DNA from: Clostridia bacterium
GTDB lineage: Bacteria; Bacillota; DSM-16504; Desulfitibacterales; Desulfitibacteraceae
Length of the DNA: 8,758 nucleotides
Assembly: GCA_018333845.1 (NCBI GenBank)
Contig: JAGXSK010000101.1
Coordinates: 1 to 8,758 of the forward strand
Reading direction: 5' to 3'
Part shown: positions 5,456-8,758 of the stretch, piece after piece
Layout: each line of letters begins with the position of its first letter
How positions within the stretch are numbered: the first letter of the stretch is position 1
The notes under the pieces: model-generated
The model's input: the letters and a program-made list of their open reading frames with translations, nothing else
Told to the model about the DNA's origin: nothing
The model's database searches: none
Program-made: the position numbers and the translations under genes

Positions 5456-6151
5456 TTACTTTTCATATCCAGATAACTCAGCCCAGTTCGCTGGGTATGT
5501 TACAAAGAAAAATTTAACCTTATCAGGTGCTGAGAATGTTACTTTGGTATCTGCAGGGATAAAGAACACATCTCCTGCTGTCCCTGTGTACTTTTTCCCG
5601 TTAACGATAAATTCCAATGTTCCTTCAACTATATAATCTATTTCATCGTAGGTCAGATGCCAATCAAAGGTGGTATTTTCCATTGACATGAAGCCTGTTG
5701 CCATGTTGGGGCTTTCTTTAATACTTAAAATCTCTTTAATTTTCACATTATGGCTTGGATCACCTGTATTAAAGTTTTCTAGCACAACACTATTGCCCTT
5801 TACCAGTCTCAAACCACTGGGATCTGCTTCTTTAACCAGTTGAGGGGGTTTTGGAGATTGGTTGAGGCTTTTTATTACTTCTCCAACGATTTTTGCTATT
5901 AAAGCTGGATCCACAGACCCTGAAACATTTTGTTTGACAGTTTCTGTTATTTTTGTTGATACGCCTGCTTCATTCCTTTGATGTTTTTCAGAGATTTTTT
6001 CTGGAGGAGCACCTACAACAATTTTGATACCACGCTCACCTGCTGCATCCCTTGCTGCTGGAGTAACTATGGTGTTGGCATCAATATACATTGTCTTTTT
6101 ACTGCTGCCTGCAAATTGCTTAATTTCTGAAACTGTTATTAATGTTTTCAA
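5456..6151 (-). CDS. eutQ: EutQ-like cupin protein of the microcompartment
   Basis: EutQ-family protein, 231 residues from the chosen start. EutQ is a cupin linked to ethanolamine microcompartments and reported to have acetate kinase activity; whether this copy does is unknown. Residues 1-48 form the conserved N-terminal EutQ region (TLITVSEIKQF, then IVTPAARDAAGERGIKIV). Residues 50-110 form a polar linker containing a predicted amphipathic helix, DPALIAKIVGEVIKSLNQS (81-99), that looks like an encapsulation peptide. Residues 112-231 are the cupin barrel, with FDWHLTYDEIDYIVEGTLEF at 162-181 and GDVFFIPADTKVTF at 193-206. I prefer TTG 6151 over GTG 6160, since the GTG overlaps the ribosome binding site AGGAGG (6165-6160) and the family starts with M-K-x-L-I-T. 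It sits between PduT and the hexameric shell genes. Confidence 0.87.
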   Translation of the reverse strand: MKTLITVSEIKQFAGSSKKTMYIDANTIVTPAARDAAGERGIKIVVGAPPEKISEKHQRNEAGVSTKITETVKQNVSGSVDPALIAKIVGEVIKSLNQSPKPPQLVKEADPSGLRLVKGNSVVLENFNTGDPSHNVKIKEILSIKESPNMATGFMSMENTTFDWHLTYDEIDYIVEGTLEFIVNGKKYTGTAGDVFFIPADTKVTFSAPDKVKFFFVTYPANWAELSGYEK

Positions 6152-6159
6152 AAATTTCA

Positions 6160-6165
6160 CCTCCT
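6160..6165 (-). promoter_or_regulatory. Ribosome binding site deciding the EutQ-like start
   Basis: AGGAGG on the minus strand, 8 nt before TTG 6151. The in-frame GTG at 6160 begins inside this site and so is an unlikely initiator. Confidence 0.7.
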
Positions 6166-6229
6166 GTCTTTCCTTTAATCATGTCTGTTATCTGTTGTCC
6201 ATTAGCCTCTTCTCTCTTCAAGGTATTTT

Positions 6230-6319
6230 GATAAAACAAAACTTGGCTTGCGCCAGTAGTTCTTACATTGTATATTTTACAATGTAAGGAATACCAGTTC
6301 TAGCAGGGCGCCATGCCCT
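6230..6319 (-). repeat. Dispersed structured repeat, copy B (between PduT and EutQ-like genes)
   Basis: Second copy of the element at 1680-1787, with the same three conserved blocks in the same order and strand. Its central hairpin is stronger: CTTACATTGTA (6262-6272) and TACAATGTAAG (6278-6288), an 11-bp perfect stem with a 5-nt loop. A further hairpin, AGGGC (6305-6309) with GCCCT (6315-6319), lies at the proximal end. On the transcript it sits 25 nt after the PduT stop and ends in GCCAAGTTTTGTTTTATC. It could attenuate transcription or protect the upstream mRNA. The rest of the 184-nt gap between the genes shows nothing else recognisable. Confidence 0.65.
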
Positions 6320-6344
6320 TGAACTCAAGCAGAAGCTTTAGTTT

Positions 6345-6893
6345 TTATAGCAGCGTTTTTTTAAGGTTTTTGTGGGGTGAAGGTATAACTACCCTTTCCA
6401 CAAGCATTCCCTTTTCTGATGCTGAAGCGGACCCAGCTTCAATAGATGCTTTTACAGAGCCAACATCTCCAGTGAGGGTTACAAAGGATTTTCCTCCAAT
6501 GCCCATGGCAACCCTGATTTCTATTAATTCCACCTCTCCTGCCTTTGCAGCTATGTCAGCTGCTACAATGAGAGAGGCTATGGAAAATGTTTCTATTATG
6601 CCAATAGCACTAATTTCTTGTACTGATGTAGCGGCAGAAATAGCCTTTATTACCGAAGGATGTACATTTGGCAGGATAAATTCATCAACTACCGTTGTCG
6701 AGCCTGCATTTCTGCCTGCTGCTACTGCATTTTCAACTGCCGATACGTCTCCACATATGAGAACTATATATTTTCCTGGACAGATGGGTTTTGCCTCAAG
6801 GAGCTCTACTAGTGATGCTTTTATCATTGCATCAGCTGCTTCTATTCCCTTTGCTATACTTGTAAATTCCACTAAACCAATAGCCTGTATCAT
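6345..6893 (-). CDS. pduT: PduT-like tandem-domain shell protein with Fe-S cysteine
   Basis: Trimeric shell protein made of two BMC domains (about residues 1-90 and 96-182), 182 residues, the usual PduT length. Domain 1 begins IQAIGLVEFTSIAKGIEAADAM and contains ICPGKY with cysteine at position 38, the residue that in PduT trimers holds a [4Fe-4S] cluster at the central pore. Domain 2 begins ISAIGIIETFSIASLIVAADIA and ends RVVIPSPH. In known systems it is proposed to pass electrons through the shell to PduS. Its ATG overlaps the TAA of the PduS-like gene by one base (TAATG), implying coupled translation and matched amounts. A 184-nt gap with structured repeats follows. Confidence 0.95.
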   Translation of the reverse strand: MIQAIGLVEFTSIAKGIEAADAMIKASLVELLEAKPICPGKYIVLICGDVSAVENAVAAGRNAGSTTVVDEFILPNVHPSVIKAISAATSVQEISAIGIIETFSIASLIVAADIAAKAGEVELIEIRVAMGIGGKSFVTLTGDVGSVKASIEAGSASASEKGMLVERVVIPSPHKNLKKTLL

Positions 6894-8224
6894 TACCTGT
6901 CACTTCCTTCCCCTGATGTAATGACTATGCTATCAGATATTTCTACAACAGTTCCGCTTATACTGGCATGTATATTTGCTCCTAGTGCATTATCAGGAAT
7001 TTTTGCTATTAGACTGCCCCTTTGTACCCTTTGCCCCATTTTTACAACTGGGATAGATGGCGCTCCCACATGCTGGTGAAGCTTGATATACACCTTGTCA
7101 ACTGTATATTCATTTTCACTTAGAGGTGCCTTTTTATCATATTGGGTAAGTCCAAGTCTGGATATTAACCTTTTTACTGGTATCTTCCTGTGGGGCTGTA
7201 TATTTAAAACTGCCTGCTCTTTTGGCATTTCGGGCTTTAGGCCTTTTTTGCCCAGCTCTTTTTTCAGCATAGCATTCACCTTTCTAGGGGAAAGGTCCAC
7301 AATACATGCATACTGCTCACAGACACCACACTCAGAGCAAACCATTGCCATTTTCAAGGCTTCTTCCTGTCCCTGTATGTGCTTTAATGCTCTCATGATT
7401 TTGTGGGGTTCTAATTTATGACCTAACAAATATCTTGGGCACAAGTCCGTACAAAATCTGCATTGTATACAGGCAGCATTGGATTCCCTGATGATTCTAT
7501 CTATGGCTTTTTGTCGCTTTGTTATCAATGGATGGTCTTCTGGAAGCACTATTAGACCCTTTGTTGTCTTGGTAATGGGCTCAGCTAAATCCTCAACTAT
7601 TTTGCCCATCATTGGCCCCCCGTCTATTACCTTCATACCCTTTAGATTCCCTGCTCCAGCCAGTGATAAAGCTGTATTAATTGGAGTTCCTATTGGCAGT
7701 TTAAGGGTAACAGGACTTGCTATTGCGCCAGTTACAGTAATATAAGTATCTACAACTGGCTGTCCTGCCAGTGCCCCTGCTACATTAATTAATGTTTCTA
7801 CATTAGTTACCACACAGTCTACCTTTAAAGGTATTCCACCCTGGGGCACCAGTTTGCCTGTTGTTTCATAAACAGTAACATGTTCATCTCCAGCAGGATA
7901 GAAATCATCTAACACATTAAGTTTTATGGGTTTACCTGCAATTTCTCTTTGCAGGGTATTTATGGCCTCTTTATACTTGTCCTTTAGAGCTATTATCCCT
8001 TCTTGGGCTCCTGTTAACTCCATGACAGTTTTTAAGCCTTCAATCATCTCCTTGGCATTCCTGGCCATAAGCTGCTGATCCACCCTTAAAAGGGGCTCAC
8101 ACTCAGCACCATTTACCACAATGGTCCTTGCAGATGCTGATACCTTGACATGGGTAGGGAAGCCTGCTCCACCCGCTCCTACTACTCCCGCATCCTGAAT
8201 CTTTTTAATAGTTTCTTCTCCCAT
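6893..8224 (-). CDS. pduS: PduS-like Fe-S flavoprotein (RnfC/Nqo1 family)
   Basis: PduS-family protein, 443 residues, related to RnfC and the flavin/NADH subunit of complex I. It is known in the Pdu system as a cobalamin reductase and more generally proposed to move electrons between lumen and cytosol with PduT. The N-terminal glycine-rich loop GVVGAGGAGFPTHVK (about 13-27) and VNGAECEPLL (37-46) are the nucleotide/flavin-binding hallmarks. Two ferredoxin-like clusters follow: CIQCRFCTDLC (Cys252, 255, 258, 262) and CSECGVCEQYAC (Cys296, 299, 302, 307; the last gap is one residue longer than usual). The C-terminus has a barrel-sandwich segment (about 380-440). ATG 8224 is chosen over the in-frame ATG at 8260 because GGGGAG (8236-8231) lies 6 nt upstream and the longer start would overlap the EutN gene by 23 nt. 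The stop overlaps the PduT-like start. Confidence 0.94.
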   Translation of the reverse strand: MGEETIKKIQDAGVVGAGGAGFPTHVKVSASARTIVVNGAECEPLLRVDQQLMARNAKEMIEGLKTVMELTGAQEGIIALKDKYKEAINTLQREIAGKPIKLNVLDDFYPAGDEHVTVYETTGKLVPQGGIPLKVDCVVTNVETLINVAGALAGQPVVDTYITVTGAIASPVTLKLPIGTPINTALSLAGAGNLKGMKVIDGGPMMGKIVEDLAEPITKTTKGLIVLPEDHPLITKRQKAIDRIIRESNAACIQCRFCTDLCPRYLLGHKLEPHKIMRALKHIQGQEEALKMAMVCSECGVCEQYACIVDLSPRKVNAMLKKELGKKGLKPEMPKEQAVLNIQPHRKIPVKRLISRLGLTQYDKKAPLSENEYTVDKVYIKLHQHVGAPSIPVVKMGQRVQRGSLIAKIPDNALGANIHASISGTVVEISDSIVITSGEGSDR

Positions 8225-8237
8225 GATTATCTCCCCG

Positions 8238-8504
8238 TTAGCTTTCCTTTTCTTCGTCAATGATACCTACAATCATTGCATCTATGGGTGAATTCTCAAG
8301 CCCCTGTACACGTCTAGCCGAGCTTCCTTCAGTTACCAGCACCCTTTCCCCAATACCGGCACCAATTAAATCAGCTGCCACTATTATTCTGCCATCCTCT
8401 TCCCTGGGCCTATCGTGGAGGTGAACTATCATTAATTTAACTCCTACAAGTGATTCATCTTTTCTAGTAGACCAGATACTGTTTATAACTGTTCCTATTT
8501 TCAA
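8238..8504 (-). CDS. eutN: EutN/CcmL-type pentameric vertex protein (BMC-P)
   Basis: Pentamer that caps the vertices of the microcompartment shell. It has 88 residues, within the usual range of about 85-100. Family segments are clear: IGTVINSIWSTRKDESLVGVKLM at the N-terminus (residues 3-25), then VAADLIGAGIGERVLVTEGSSARR in the middle and PIDAMIVGIID at the end. The start is TTG 8504, with GAGGGTG a few nt upstream on the minus strand; it gives the standard M-K-I-G-T-V family N-terminus and there is no better ATG. The stop is 13 nt before the PduS-like start. An 89-nt gap separates it from the upstream EutJ-like gene; it shows only a small 5-bp hairpin (8521-8535). Confidence 0.95.
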   Translation of the reverse strand: MKIGTVINSIWSTRKDESLVGVKLMIVHLHDRPREEDGRIIVAADLIGAGIGERVLVTEGSSARRVQGLENSPIDAMIVGIIDEEKES

Positions 8505-8593
8505 TCTTTCACCCTCTTTCAGGACACACCGTCCTAGGTAATGGGATTCATCTCAATTTTGAAGTCTGCTTTACGTTCCAGCTATCTCCCATC

Positions 8594-8758
8594 TCATATT
8601 TTTTGAACTTCCAGGGCAATCCCCAGGGGAGTTACTAACAGTGGGTTATCCGGTTTAATTACAGGAATCTCCAGCTCCTTTTCTATAACCTTTTCCATCC
8701 CCTCAAAACAGCTGGTTCCTCCAACTAAATAAACAGTATTCACGTTGTGTCCTTTAAT
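8594..8758 (-). CDS. eutJ: EutJ-like actin-fold/Hsp70-type protein (C-terminal 54 residues, runs off the window)
   Basis: Only the end of the gene is present, open to the window edge and stopping at TGA 8594. It contains VYLVGGTSCFEGMEKVIEKE, the adenosine-binding VGGTS motif of the actin/Hsp70 fold, followed by IPVIKPDNPLLVTPLGIAL, which is the typical close of EutJ proteins. EutJ accompanies many ethanolamine-, choline- and related microcompartments and is thought to be a chaperone-like ATPase, though its job is not established. Its place at the upstream edge indicates that the operon continues to the right, where any signature enzyme would lie. Confidence 0.85.
   Translation of the reverse strand: MKGHNVNTVYLVGGTSCFEGMEKVIEKELEIPVIKPDNPLLVTPLGIALEVQKI

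Noticed and set aside
6230..6319. Insertion sequence or riboswitch between pduT and eutQ
   Set aside because: There is no transposase and no recognisable riboswitch class; the presence of a second copy at 1680-1787 points to a small dispersed repeat instead.
2131..8504. Pyrrolysine residues within microcompartment proteins
   Set aside because: No in-frame TAG interrupts any of the microcompartment genes; all domains are complete without one. The only TAG is the pduL stop.
8521..8535. Hairpin AGGAC/GTCCT between EutJ-like and EutN genes
   Set aside because: Only 5 bp with no T-run; too weak to call a regulatory element.

Overview
The window reads almost entirely on the minus strand. It looks like part of a chromosome from an anaerobic, spore-former-type Firmicute (Clostridia, Peptococcaceae-like). 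This rests on the AT-leaning composition, strong AGGAGG-type ribosome binding sites, frequent GTG/TTG starts, the mixed Pdu/Eut-type microcompartment genes, and a pyrrolysine tRNA whose arrangement closely resembles the Desulfitobacterium one as I remember it. The species cannot be fixed from the sequence alone.

Two systems lie side by side. The larger (about 8758 down to 2131) is the distal part of a bacterial microcompartment (BMC) operon. In transcription order it holds: the C-terminus of an EutJ-like actin-fold protein; an EutN/CcmL pentameric vertex protein; a PduS/RnfC-like Fe-S flavoprotein; a PduT-like tandem-domain shell protein with its Fe-S cysteine; an EutQ-like cupin; a canonical hexameric shell protein; the tail of a lost third shell gene; a shell protein with a long charged C-terminal extension; a CoA-acylating aldehyde dehydrogenase; and a PduL phosphotransacylase. 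Together these encode a shell and a core metabolosome pathway: aldehyde + CoA + NAD+ gives acyl-CoA, then acyl-phosphate. PduS/PduT is a likely route for electrons through the shell. No aldehyde-producing signature enzyme and no alcohol dehydrogenase is present, so the substrate is not determined here.

The smaller system (1952 down to 1) is a pyrrolysine module: an amber-decoding tRNA-Pyl (pylT) with encoded CCA, a rho-independent terminator, then pylB (methylornithine synthase) and the first 182 codons of pylC, overlapping by ATGA. pylD and pylS would be expected further left, outside the window.

Between the genes lie two copies of a dispersed structured repeat (about 1680-1787 and 6230-6319), a block of 14-nt tandem repeats (5402-5443) and several hairpins. 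The most interesting points are: the adjacency of the Pyl and BMC systems, which fits (but does not prove) choline-to-trimethylamine catabolism; similar encapsulation-peptide-like helices in PduL, the aldehyde dehydrogenase and the middle of the EutQ-like protein; an in-frame BMC-H tail remnant; the extended BMC-H; and the pduL TAG stop backed up by TAA one codon later in a genome that encodes an amber-decoding tRNA.
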